This document shows, one piece after another, positions 29,281-36,811 of a DNA stretch of 44,315 nucleotides. Every line of letters starts with the position of its first letter. Within the stretch, counting starts at the first letter, position 1. The DNA comes from a virus. Location: positions 10,688 to 55,002 of the IMG/VR virus record IMGVR_UViG_3300030430_002936; one strand, given 5' to 3'. The notes beneath the pieces are model-generated. The model was not told the origin of the DNA, did no database searches, and saw only the letters and a program-made list of their open reading frames with translations. Position numbers and translations under genes: made by a program.

Positions 29281-29498
29281 GTAAGTTTAAAGATGTTGTT
29301 ATTGATTTAGAAGTAAAGGCTGGAGATTATTTTGAAGCTTATCGACAAGGAAAGTTCAAATCTATTAAAGAATGCAGACAAGCTTTTTTAGATGAAGTGG
29401 GCGATTATGCAGAACCTATATTCGACCAGGCTTTAGAAGGCTTAGATACTTTCATAATGGCTACAGACGTAAAACGTAAATACTTTCCTGACAAATGA
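29277..29498 (+). CDS. Small protein, unknown function
   Basis: A 73-residue protein starting MSKFKDVVIDLEVKAGDYFE, with KEFR-like helix IKECRQAFLDEVGDYAEPIF. Overlaps both neighbours by 4 bp. No family recognised. Confidence 0.55.
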   Translation: MSKFKDVVIDLEVKAGDYFEAYRQGKFKSIKECRQAFLDEVGDYAEPIFDQALEGLDTFIMATDVKRKYFPDK

Positions 29499-29746
29499 GA
29501 AAGAAACCCTATAGAAATATTACGCTTACAAAATTTCAGACAGAGATTGTAGAGCAAGTAAAAAGATTGTTAGATACTAACAAAAGAAACGATGCTATCG
29601 GGCATATAATAGAAACTTATTGGCTTAATAATTACCACCATATAATTGGTATAGGAAAAATAAAACTTATGGAAGAAGAAGCAAAAATAAATTACTTAAA
29701 TTCAATAAAAAAATTAGAAGAAAATGGAAATAATAAAAGTCAATAA
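29495..29746 (+). CDS. Small basic protein, unknown function
   Basis: An 83-residue protein starting MRKKPYRNITLTKFQTEIVE, continuing QVKRLLDTNKRNDAIGHIIE. A beta strand then two helices recalls ribbon-helix-helix proteins, but the match is not firm. Overlaps the previous stop by 4 bp. Confidence 0.5.
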   Translation: MRKKPYRNITLTKFQTEIVEQVKRLLDTNKRNDAIGHIIETYWLNNYHHIIGIGKIKLMEEEAKINYLNSIKKLEENGNNKSQ

Positions 29747-29921
29747 AAATAATTTTATAGAAGTAGAATTAGACATAAGAAAAGGCGATTTAATGAATTC
29801 TACTATGATTTATTTAACAGTAAAAGATTTAGAAGATGTAGAAAGATTTAAAAACCTTTGCTACAACAACAAAAAAGTTTATTTATTTGCAGAAGAAAAG
29901 GAAGATAATGAGAGAAGATAA
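29724..29921 (+). CDS. Small protein, unknown function
   Basis: A 65-residue protein starting MEIIKVNKNNFIEVELDIRK, with YLTVKDLEDVERFKNLCYN. It overlaps the previous gene by 23 bp, and its last 14 bp also code for the start of the next membrane peptide. Function unknown. Confidence 0.5.
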   Translation: MEIIKVNKNNFIEVELDIRKGDLMNSTMIYLTVKDLEDVERFKNLCYNNKKVYLFAEEKEDNERR

Positions 29922-30006
29922 GTGGGCTATAGCTTTGGGAATATGTATCTTAATAGGATTGCTAATACTTTCTTGGAATATAGCGACTGGAATAGTCAGC
30001 TTATGA
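29908..30006 (+). CDS. 32-residue single-TM peptide
   Basis: ATG at 29908 behind AAAAGGAAGATA; TGA at 30006. The product is MREDKWAIALGICILIGLLI followed by LSWNIATGIVSL: a short charged head and one hydrophobic helix. Its stop overlaps the next start (ATGA). A longer GTG-started frame at 29922 was rejected in favour of this pair. Confidence 0.5.
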   Translation: MREDKWAIALGICILIGLLILSWNIATGIVSL

Positions 30007-30110
30007 AATTAACAGCAAAAGATTTTATAATATTATTGTTATCTGCAACTTTGATATTTTTGTTAGCTAATATAGATGTTTGGATTGTGTTTGGAGAAGT
30101 ATATGACTAA
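30003..30110 (+). CDS. 35-residue single-TM peptide
   Basis: ATG at 30003 inside the ATGA overlap; TAA at 30110. The product starts MKLTAKDFIILLLSATLIFL and ends LANIDVWIVFGEVYD: one hydrophobic helix with an amphipathic end. It forms a coupled pair with the preceding TM peptide, so the two could act together in the membrane. No family recognised. Confidence 0.5.
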   Translation: MKLTAKDFIILLLSATLIFLLANIDVWIVFGEVYD

Positions 30111-30213
30111 CACAAAAATAAGACATGCTGGTAAACTAACTAAAAAAACTTTACAGAGATTACAGAAACACGTAGAAAAAAGGAGAATAAATGATCGCTT
30201 ATTACAGAATTGA
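30103..30213 (+). CDS. 36-residue basic peptide
   Basis: ATG at 30103 (overlapping the preceding stop region), TGA at 30213. Product begins MTNTKIRHAGKLTKKTLQRL and continues QKHVEKRRINDRLLQN: one strongly basic helix. It overlaps the next small ORF by 23 bp. Expression is plausible, unproven. Confidence 0.4.
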   Translation: MTNTKIRHAGKLTKKTLQRLQKHVEKRRINDRLLQN

Positions 30214-30331
30214 AGGGGAGGTTATATTAGGTTATGACCATAAAGACGATTGCATCTATCGCATGTATATTGCAGATCCAATAGCAAGATCAAAACATAT
30301 ACTTAATATTCAAGATGAGCTTAGAAGTTAG
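30191..30331 (+). CDS. 46-residue small protein
   Basis: ATG at 30191 behind AAAAAAGGAGAATAA, a strong ribosome site; TAG at 30331. Product begins MIAYYRIEGEVILGYDHKDD and continues CIYRMYIADPIARSKHILNI. Small beta-containing protein. Overlaps the next gene by 17 bp. Function unknown. Confidence 0.55.
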   Translation: MIAYYRIEGEVILGYDHKDDCIYRMYIADPIARSKHILNIQDELRS

Positions 30332-30518
30332 ACAAGACTATCTAGCAGAAGTTCAACAAGGAGACGCTGTAAAAACTATTGAAGCTTCTAATTGTGTTTC
30401 TTTTGATGATGCTTTTGAAAAGGTTAAGTCTTTGTCGCCAAATTGTTTGATCAAAAAAATTACTAACAAAACTACCAAATCTTTTACAATTTACTATACG
30501 AGAACCAATGGGGATTAA
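30315..30518 (+). CDS. Small protein before the methyltransferase
   Basis: A 67-residue protein starting MSLEVRQDYLAEVQQGDAVK, with FDDAFEKVKSLSPNCLIKKI and a beta-strand end. Overlaps the methyltransferase start by 11 bp. No clear ribosome site, so coupling to the previous gene is likely. Function unknown. Confidence 0.5.
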   Translation: MSLEVRQDYLAEVQQGDAVKTIEASNCVSFDDAFEKVKSLSPNCLIKKITNKTTKSFTIYYTRTNGD

Positions 30519-31941
30519 AGTATTAAGTTTGTTTGACGGTATGAGTTGTACTCAGTTAGCTCTACAACAATGTGGTATTGAAGTAGATACTTATTACGCA
30601 AGTGAAATAGATAAATACGCTATCCAAGTAACTCAAAAAAACTTTCCAAATACCATTCAAATCGGAGATGTGTGTAACGTAGATCCTAAGAATTATAAAG
30701 ATATTGACTTAATAACTTGCGGTTCTCCATGTCAAGGTTTTAGTTTTGCTGGAAAGCAGTTGGCCTTTGACGATCCAAGGTCTGCATTATTTTTTGAGTT
30801 CATAAGAATATTAAAAGAAATAAAACCAAAATACTTTTTGTTAGAAAATGTAAGAATGAAACAACAGTTTCAAGACGTTATTACAGATCAGGTTTCTGCT
30901 TGTTATCCAGACTTCCAGGGAGAAGATTTATTTGAGGGTAAGATAAAGCCTATCCTAATTAATTCTGCTCTTGTATCAGCTCAAAATAGGCTCAGGTTGT
31001 ATTGGACTAACATACCAAATGTTGAACAGCCAAAGGATCAAGGAATAGTTTTAAAAGATATTTTAGTTAAGGAAGAAGAATGGCAAGAAGAAGTGCCACA
31101 ATACTTACAAAATCATTTCGATGGTGAACCAAGAGCTAACCTAGTAAGACATATTGATGTTGGTAAATCTAAGACTTTGACAGCGACTATGTACAAAGGA
31201 CAAATTCAGAGTTGGATAAAAAAAGATGTAGAAATATCTGACAAATTAAATGATAGATTGACAAACAATCCTAGATCAAGAGCTTTCCAACCGAATCAAG
31301 AAAAAAGCGGTGCCTTACTTGCAAATCAACACAAACAATCAACCGATAGTCTTTTTGCTTTGAAAGAGCCAAAACAAGTTGGCAAAATTAAAAATGGTGG
31401 ACAAGGTAATCGCATTTATTCTCAAAATGGAAAATCATCTTCTTTGTCCGCACAGTCTGGCGGTACTGCTGGAGTTGGAAATACTTTAGTTGAAACTAAA
31501 CCTAAACAAGTGGGTATTGCTACAGACATAAAAGGACATGACATACTAAAAAGAGTTTATTCGCCAGAGGGTAAGTCGCCTACATTAAATACTATGCAAG
31601 GTGGCAATAGAGAGCCTAAAGTACTGTCTGGTGCTTGGAGAGCTAGATCCTATGATGATGAAGGACAACGAGTTAAATGGAAAGAAACAAAACCAAAACA
31701 AATGTTAGAGTTAAGAAAGGATGAAAAAAGTAATGCTTTAAGTTCAGTAGAAAAAGATAACGTAGCTGTAAGCGAAGAAAAACTATCTTGGAGAAAATTA
31801 TTGCCAATAGAATGTGAGCGCCTTCAAACGGTTCCAGATAATTACACAAACTGTGTTTCTAAAACACAAAGGTTCAAAATGCTAGGTAATGGCTTTACAG
31901 TTTCTGTTATATCTCACATTTTGAAAAATATGGAATTATGA
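30508..31941 (+). CDS. DNA (cytosine-5-)-methyltransferase
   Basis: A 477-residue enzyme with all main C5-methyltransferase motifs: motif I VLSLFDGMSCTQLAL (about 5-19), motif IV GSPCQGFSF with catalytic Cys75, ENVRM (motif VI, about 113-117), SAQNRLRLYWTNI (motif VIII), the IECERLQTVP region, and motif X LGNGFTVSVISHIL at the end. The region of about 210-420 before motif IX holds repeated modules (KSKTLTAT, GKSSSLSAQSGG, GKSPTLNTMQGG, KSNALSS). It transfers methyl groups from S-adenosylmethionine to cytosine, probably to protect phage DNA. No restriction enzyme is nearby. Target sequence cannot be read. Confidence 0.9.
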   Translation: MGIKVLSLFDGMSCTQLALQQCGIEVDTYYASEIDKYAIQVTQKNFPNTIQIGDVCNVDPKNYKDIDLITCGSPCQGFSFAGKQLAFDDPRSALFFEFIRILKEIKPKYFLLENVRMKQQFQDVITDQVSACYPDFQGEDLFEGKIKPILINSALVSAQNRLRLYWTNIPNVEQPKDQGIVLKDILVKEEEWQEEVPQYLQNHFDGEPRANLVRHIDVGKSKTLTATMYKGQIQSWIKKDVEISDKLNDRLTNNPRSRAFQPNQEKSGALLANQHKQSTDSLFALKEPKQVGKIKNGGQGNRIYSQNGKSSSLSAQSGGTAGVGNTLVETKPKQVGIATDIKGHDILKRVYSPEGKSPTLNTMQGGNREPKVLSGAWRARSYDDEGQRVKWKETKPKQMLELRKDEKSNALSSVEKDNVAVSEEKLSWRKLLPIECERLQTVPDNYTNCVSKTQRFKMLGNGFTVSVISHILKNMEL

Positions 31942-32201
31942 AAATAACAAGACGTAAAAAGAAAAATAAAAAAGCTGAAAAAGAATACAACGAAACCTTA
32001 TGGAATACTTTGAAAGAACAATACGAAGAATCTGAAGTAGTAAATACGGTAAATGAAGCTGTAGATATTATGGAAAAATTTATAGATGAAGTTGCACATG
32101 ATTGGACAGATACTGGCCACAAACAAAAATTAGAAAAAGCAGAAAAAAAATTAGCAAAAGTATCAGTTGCTTTTGAAATTATAAAATTAAATCTTAAATA
32201 A
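31938..32201 (+). CDS. Small charged helical protein
   Basis: An 87-residue protein starting MKITRRKKKNKKAEKEYNET, basic first and then amphipathic helical (VVNTVNEAVDIMEKFIDEVA). Overlaps the methyltransferase stop by 4 bp (ATGA). Function unknown. Confidence 0.55.
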   Translation: MKITRRKKKNKKAEKEYNETLWNTLKEQYEESEVVNTVNEAVDIMEKFIDEVAHDWTDTGHKQKLEKAEKKLAKVSVAFEIIKLNLK

Positions 32202-32203
32202 TC

Positions 32204-32359
32204 GTGCAAAAAACAAAAAACTTTCAACAACATAATTCGGTTTGTGGTTCTAGAGGAAAAAAAACTAGCCAGGGCATACATAAAAACACCATGACTAGCA
32301 CTATGAACAAACACAAAAGGAGACAATCAAAATTAAAATATAGAGGACAAGGAAGATGA
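32204..32359 (+). CDS. 51-residue basic protein with GTG start
   Basis: GTG at 32204, TGA at 32359; its stop overlaps the next ATG as ATGA (32356-32359). Product begins MQKTKNFQQHNSVCGSRGKK and ends KHKRRQSKLKYRGQGR: small, basic, probably disordered and nucleic-acid-binding. Support is the exact gap fill and the coupling overlap; the GTG start lacks a good ribosome site. Confidence 0.45.
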   Translation: MQKTKNFQQHNSVCGSRGKKTSQGIHKNTMTSTMNKHKRRQSKLKYRGQGR

Positions 32360-32574
32360 AAAAACTAAATAAAAAAATATATGTAATCAATCTTGAAAAA
32401 AGAATTGATCAAATGGCAGAGGAAAGAAAAGAGTTAAAGACTGCTTTTCAATGTTTGGTGAATGCTTTAGAAGTACAACAAGAAAAACAAAAGTATTGTC
32501 CTTTGTTGCAAATGAATTTAGATAGAGCTAAGGGGATTCTTGAGAAGGGGGAGCATATACAAGACTCCCCCTAA
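32356..32574 (+). CDS. Small helical protein at end of recombination operon
   Basis: A 72-residue protein starting MKKLNKKIYVINLEKRIDQM, with a coiled middle (ERKELKTAFQCLVNALEVQQ). ACAAGGAAG precedes the ATG. Its last codons form part of the terminator stem. Function unknown. Confidence 0.55.
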   Translation: MKKLNKKIYVINLEKRIDQMAEERKELKTAFQCLVNALEVQQEKQKYCPLLQMNLDRAKGILEKGEHIQDSP

Positions 32575-32580
32575 TTTTTT
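32546..32580 (+). terminator. Intrinsic terminator overlapping a coding end
   Basis: AGGGGGAG (32546-32553), an 11-base loop, CTCCCCCT (32565-32572), then AATTTTTT. The stem includes the last coding triplets and the stop of the small gene. It separates this operon from the convergent DUF669/Sak4 unit. Confidence 0.85.
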
Positions 32581-32582
32581 AA

Positions 32583-33062
32583 TTAAAAAGGAGGTGGACT
32601 TACTTCTGCCTCATCAGATTTAGTTTCAGAAGTTTGTGGAAAGTCGTTCTTAAATTCATAAGATCTCACGACAGTTTTAGTCGTAGTACGAGTCTTACCG
32701 TCATTATCTTGCCAATCTTCATCTACATTTCTGAGATTCATTAGTAATTCTTTACCAACGTAAGCTGAAGCATCATCTGGGTACTTTTTAAACCCTACTG
32801 CTTTAGCCAATCTAGTAAACTTTTCAGTTGCAATTCTTCTTACATCTTCGGTTGGATGCCAAAGACTGAAGTATTCAACATGATCTTTATATTTACCATT
32901 ATCTACTTGAAAAGTTATTTTTAAAGTGTTGTTGCCTGATTTAGATTCATACTTAACACTTTCGATTACCTTACAAGTATAAGTTCCTTCTGGAGCCACG
33001 CTTGGCCCAATAGGCATTTCATCAACAGAATCAATGAAATCAACGTCTGCAAAATCTACCAT
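32583..33062 (-). CDS. DUF669 single-strand DNA-binding protein
   Basis: A 159-residue protein: PEGTYTCKVIESVKYESKSG, LKITFQVDNGKYKDHVEYF and WHPTEDVRRIATEKFTRL, then KELLMNLRNVDEDWQDNDG. This is the DUF669 fold found beside Sak4 recombinases, with an acidic disordered tail ending EAEVSPPPF, like the partner-binding tip of bacterial SSB (IPF). It would coat single-stranded DNA and recruit the recombinase. It is 2 bp after the Sak4 stop. Confidence 0.8.
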   Translation of the reverse strand: MVDFADVDFIDSVDEMPIGPSVAPEGTYTCKVIESVKYESKSGNNTLKITFQVDNGKYKDHVEYFSLWHPTEDVRRIATEKFTRLAKAVGFKKYPDDASAYVGKELLMNLRNVDEDWQDNDGKTRTTTKTVVRSYEFKNDFPQTSETKSDEAEVSPPPF

Positions 33063-33064
33063 TA

Positions 33065-33799
33065 TTACCCCGCTTTAGTTAAAGGTTCTTCTTGTGTGGC
33101 TTGTTTCGTCTTTCCGAATCCTAACTTATCAATAAGTTTTGTAAGATTAGGTTCTTCAAATGGATTTAACTTACCACTCCTATCTTTAGCCACATGACCT
33201 TGACCAGTTTCAGTTTGCAACCATCTTCTTTTAATTACATTACCTTCTTCGTCTTGATCTTCAATTATCCTTAACGCTAATACTTCATCAAAGAAATAAG
33301 TAACCGCTTGACCTAATTTAGTACCAACCATTTTTGGTTCAAAGTTAGGTATGCCGTCAGCAATAGTTCTTTCACTTTTAGCTAAAAAGACAACGTGCAT
33401 TTTAAGATCTCTATAAGCTCTCATAACATTAGTCATGCTTTCTTGCACATTACCGTATGCAGCTCTAGGATCTTTGTTTCTTGATTTTTCAAAATTAAGC
33501 AAGATTTCACTTATCTCTGATATTGAATCTAGACAAACGGTGTCGTACTTAATTTCACCAGATTCTAAAAGTCTATGAATTTCCATGACTTCAGCAGCCT
33601 CTTTAACTTCTAAAGCATCAACATTCTTAGAGTCTTTAATAGAAAGTAAACCAGCTTCGGCAGATATAACAAGTGTCTTGCCTGGTGCTGTTTCACATAT
33701 AGTTGTTTTACCTGAACCAGCTTCGCCAAAGATAAGGATTTTAGCTCCTTGATCATCTACTAACTGACTAGGTGTAACGATTTTATTTTTTATGCTCAC
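33065..33799 (-). CDS. Sak4-type RecA-like ATPase / single-strand annealing recombinase
   Basis: A 244-residue P-loop protein: Walker A GEAGSGKTT at about 25-33, then TLVISAEAGLLSI, Walker B YDTVCLDSIS (Asp91), and KMHVVFLAKSERTIADG and EPKMVGTKLGQAV further on. This is the AAA_24/Sak4 pattern of phage recombinases that pair with DUF669 proteins. Promoter 33836-33864 with a degenerate early dyad precedes it, and AGAGGTGAAG is its ribosome site; the start codon is ATG at 33799. Confidence 0.85.
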   Translation of the reverse strand: MSIKNKIVTPSQLVDDQGAKILIFGEAGSGKTTICETAPGKTLVISAEAGLLSIKDSKNVDALEVKEAAEVMEIHRLLESGEIKYDTVCLDSISEISEILLNFEKSRNKDPRAAYGNVQESMTNVMRAYRDLKMHVVFLAKSERTIADGIPNFEPKMVGTKLGQAVTYFFDEVLALRIIEDQDEEGNVIKRRWLQTETGQGHVAKDRSGKLNPFEEPNLTKLIDKLGFGKTKQATQEEPLTKAG

Positions 33800-33835
33800 T
33801 CTTCACCTCTCTGTTTTAATTAATGAACTTGAAAG

Positions 33836-33864
33836 ATTATAGTCTATACTATACTATGTGTAAA
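33836..33864 (-). promoter_or_regulatory. Promoter of Sak4 operon with palindromic operator
   Basis: Minus strand TTTACA, 17 bp, TATAAT. The spacer contains the perfect palindrome TATAGT-CTAT-ACTATA (33838-33853) and further ATAGT repeats, and the -35 side has GTAA/ATAC dyad halves. The Cro/YdaS-like gene starts 23 bp to the right on the other strand, so this is a natural autoregulatory site. Confidence 0.7.
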
Positions 33865-33886
33865 CATTTATTAAGAGGAGCAAAAA

Positions 33887-34207
33887 ATGAATGAAATTTG
33901 GAAAGCGAATTACTACCACCGACAAAAAAAGTTATCGGATGAGGCATTAAAAAATCTAAAAAAATCTGGACATGAGCCAGAGTTTCAAAACAAAAAAGTA
34001 AAGCACTATTCACTTAAAGACTATATTGAGTTCTTAGGAGTAAAAGAATCTGCAACCACTTTTGATTGTTCTGAAGCATCTATCAAAGCTTGGCGATATG
34101 GCTATAGAAATCCATCTATAAAACAAGCTCATCAAATAATCAAAGCAACAGAGGGTAAGTTAACTTACGAATCTATATTTGGAAACATACAAGATTTACA
34201 GTCTTAA
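33887..34207 (+). CDS. Cro/YdaS-like helix-turn-helix regulator
   Basis: A 106-residue basic protein. The C-terminal half (about 43-100) is YSLKDYIEFLGVKESATTFD, then CSEASIKAWRYGYRNPSIKQ and AHQIIKATEGKLTYESIFG: the form of small Cro/YdaS repressors (helix, C/S.eaSI.aWr.G.r.P...A..I...tgG). The N-terminal part is Lys-rich. AAGAGGAGCAAAAA precedes the ATG. It faces the Sak4 promoter across a palindrome, and is the best candidate in the window for the factor that reads the early TTAC-N5-GTAA sites; that link is inference. Confidence 0.7.
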   Translation: MNEIWKANYYHRQKKLSDEALKNLKKSGHEPEFQNKKVKHYSLKDYIEFLGVKESATTFDCSEASIKAWRYGYRNPSIKQAHQIIKATEGKLTYESIFGNIQDLQS

Positions 34208-36337
34208 ATGTTTCAAATTAATTTATCAGAGGAGGACTCTCCTTATGAATTAGCTATGGCTTACTATGAAGAAGGCCTCAGCGTAATTCCTTTGCAGAGA
34301 AAAGATAAAAAGCCCCCAAAAAATTTAGGTTCTTGGGAAGAATACAAAACTAAAAGACCAGAGAGAGAAAAAGTTGAAGAGTGGTTTAAAGATAGAGATG
34401 ATCTTGTTGTTGCTATTGTTTGCGGTAAGTTTATTGTTGTTGATGCAGATACTCCCGAAGCTATGACTTGGGTAGAGGAAAATCTACCAGTAACGCCATA
34501 CAAAGTCATAACTGGTAAAGGTATGCACTTTTACTATAACAATCCAGAAAACTTCACAACCTTTGCAACAAGAAGAACAAACGAAACTCCAATAGAAAGA
34601 CTGATTGATATAAGAGGGGAAGGCGGTCTTATTATAGCTCCATATAACAGACACGCTAACGGTGCGATTTATAAACCAGTTTTTCTTGATGGGTGGAGTG
34701 TTTATGATATTGGAGACTTGCCAGACTTTACTGAAAAAGAATGGTACAAAATTACTGGTGTACCTAAAGAGTCAGGGGCAAAAGACAAAAACATAACTGT
34801 ACCTTTCTCTTTAGATGGAGTTAACGAAGGATCAAGAAATGATCAAGCAGCAAGGATAGCTGGGTACATGATTTCCAAAAATGTAAATTTAAATTTTACA
34901 AAATTCTTTTTAAGGTCGTGGAACACTAACAACAATCCGCCACTTACCATAAGAGAAATTGACCAAGTAGTAGATAGTGTGAAATCTACACATGACAGAA
35001 AAAATCAAAAAGCTCCTTTGTTTGTTCAAGCAGTTGATAACATAAAACCACCAAAAGATTTGTATGATCCACCTGGTCTGTTAAAAGACATGTATAACTT
35101 CTGTGAAGATATTGCACAAGTTCCTCAGCCTGAACTGTCTATGGTTGCTGCTCTATCCTTAGCATCTGTATCTTGTGGCAGAGTTTATAGAACCAACATG
35201 AATAACTTTTCTAGTTTGTTTTTTATGTGTATCGCAAAGTCTGGACAAGGAAAAGAAAACATTAAAACATTTGTTGAAACCATTCTTAACGAATCACAAC
35301 ATTCAAAGTTAATAGTAGGAGACGGCTATACATCAAGTGGCGCTGTGCATTCAATACTTAGACAAAGACCAACTCAAATTACTATTATGGATGAATTTGG
35401 TAAAAGGTTAGAGTCAATAGGAGGTCAGCAAAATTTTAACAGAGAAGATGGACTTCAAACTTTAATGGAAGCTTGGGGTCGATGCCATGGTACTTTGCGA
35501 CCAGATAATTATTCTTTGATGAATGTGCCTGATCAATATAAAGATCAATTTATGAATAGGCTAACCCATAAGCCAAACATAACTTTAGTAGGCTTATCAG
35601 TACCTAAAAACTTTTATAAAGCTTTGAATAGCGGAAGGATAGCAGATGGCTTTTTAAATAGATTCTTAATTGTAGAATCAAAAGAACCAAGAAGAGTTGC
35701 TCAACTTAAAAAATTTAGAGAAGCACCACTAAGGATTGTTAATTGGGTAAATTATGTCAGACGACCTATTAATGATTTTTATGAAGTAGCTATTGACAAT
35801 GCTGATATTGATCTTGAGCAAGTCGTCTTAGACTTTGACCAAGACGCAGAATTAGTGTTGCAGGACTTTGCATCTGAGATTGTAAAAAGGCAAGATATAC
35901 TTGAGAAAGATAATTTAGAGCCATTACTATCAAGATCCAGAGAAAAAGCCATGCGACTATCCCTTTCAGTTACTTTAGCGGAGAACCCCAAAGCAAAAAA
36001 GATTCCAGGGGACATTATGAAATGGTGTGTTGATTTTGTTAGATACTATGACTTACTTTTTATTGAAGCATGTCGTGATAGGGTTGCAAGTTCAGCTATT
36101 GAATCAAAAATTAAACAAGTGCTTTCATTCATTAGATCGAGAAACGGTGAAGGTATATCAAAAAGAGAAGTTGATAGGCACGAATTATTTAGAAGCATGA
36201 AGTCTTATGAGGTAAAAGAAATTATAGAAAGGCTTATGAATGCTAGAGAGATTCAAGAGGTAGAAGTAAAAGTGGGAGGAAAAGGTAGGCCAACTAAAAG
36301 ATTAGTGGCTGTCGATCCAAACTTTTTTGAGGAATAG
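34208..36337 (+). CDS. Primase-polymerase fused to DUF3987-type helicase domain
   Basis: A 709-residue replication protein. Residues about 10-180 are a bifunctional primase/polymerase: LSVIPLQRKDKKPP, VVDADTPEA (Asp79, Asp81), ITGKGMHFYY (His107) and DIRGEGGLIIAP. A primase C-terminal helical part follows (about 205-262). Residues about 295-500 are an ATPase of the DUF3987 kind with AKSGQGKEN (Walker A, about 343-351) and ITIMDEFGKR (Walker B, about 391-400). It probably makes primers and unwinds DNA at the origin. No phage polymerase is seen, so a host polymerase is needed. Confidence 0.8.
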   Translation: MFQINLSEEDSPYELAMAYYEEGLSVIPLQRKDKKPPKNLGSWEEYKTKRPEREKVEEWFKDRDDLVVAIVCGKFIVVDADTPEAMTWVEENLPVTPYKVITGKGMHFYYNNPENFTTFATRRTNETPIERLIDIRGEGGLIIAPYNRHANGAIYKPVFLDGWSVYDIGDLPDFTEKEWYKITGVPKESGAKDKNITVPFSLDGVNEGSRNDQAARIAGYMISKNVNLNFTKFFLRSWNTNNNPPLTIREIDQVVDSVKSTHDRKNQKAPLFVQAVDNIKPPKDLYDPPGLLKDMYNFCEDIAQVPQPELSMVAALSLASVSCGRVYRTNMNNFSSLFFMCIAKSGQGKENIKTFVETILNESQHSKLIVGDGYTSSGAVHSILRQRPTQITIMDEFGKRLESIGGQQNFNREDGLQTLMEAWGRCHGTLRPDNYSLMNVPDQYKDQFMNRLTHKPNITLVGLSVPKNFYKALNSGRIADGFLNRFLIVESKEPRRVAQLKKFREAPLRIVNWVNYVRRPINDFYEVAIDNADIDLEQVVLDFDQDAELVLQDFASEIVKRQDILEKDNLEPLLSRSREKAMRLSLSVTLAENPKAKKIPGDIMKWCVDFVRYYDLLFIEACRDRVASSAIESKIKQVLSFIRSRNGEGISKREVDRHELFRSMKSYEVKEIIERLMNAREIQEVEVKVGGKGRPTKRLVAVDPNFFEE

Positions 36338-36339
36338 CT

Positions 36340-36801
36340 ATGAAAACACCAAGCTTAGAAACCAAAGATGATCAAAAACGAGAAGAAAGAGTTGCAGGAT
36401 TTTTAGAAGGTTTGTGGGGAGTTACTTGTCATAAGTTACCAACTAATTACAGTTTAGATTATTGGATAGAATCTAAAAATAATTGCTTTTGGTGCGAAGT
36501 AAAATGTCGTTCTTTTCCTGCAACTAAGTATGAAACTTTTATTGTGTCTGCAAATAAGTTAAGAAAAGGAGCCTCTTTTGCAAGATCAAGTGGCGTTCCT
36601 TTTATTATTGTATGGGCTATGAAAGATAGCGTTTGGTATCATCAATGGGATCCTGAACATGAATACGATATAAGGATGAATTTAAAAGAGGATCCAAAGT
36701 TTGAAGAGGATAACGAGCCATACGTTCATTTTCCAAAAGATATATGTAAATGTTTGTCAGAAAAGCCATTAGGCTTGGACAGAGAGGAAATAGGGTTTTA
36801 G
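36340..36801 (+). CDS. PD-(D/E)XK nuclease, Holliday-junction-resolvase-like
   Basis: A 153-residue protein. Catalytic-type residues are a Glu in the first helix (KREERVAGFLEGLWG), Asp40 in NYSLDYWIE, and Glu53-Val-Lys55 in CFWCEVKCRSF. VSANKLRKGASFARSSGVP and FIIVWAMKDSVWY follow, in the order of small resolvase-type nucleases. It starts 2 bp after the helicase stop. It would process recombination or replication intermediates; resolvase versus other nuclease cannot be settled here. Confidence 0.65.
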   Translation: MKTPSLETKDDQKREERVAGFLEGLWGVTCHKLPTNYSLDYWIESKNNCFWCEVKCRSFPATKYETFIVSANKLRKGASFARSSGVPFIIVWAMKDSVWYHQWDPEHEYDIRMNLKEDPKFEEDNEPYVHFPKDICKCLSEKPLGLDREEIGF

Positions 36802-36811
36802 AATATGCTAT

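Noticed and set aside
29922-30110. GTG-started ORF of 62 residues
   Set aside because: The two shorter ATG frames (29908-30006 and 30003-30110) have a better ribosome site and an ATGA overlap, and its first third has no protein-like composition.
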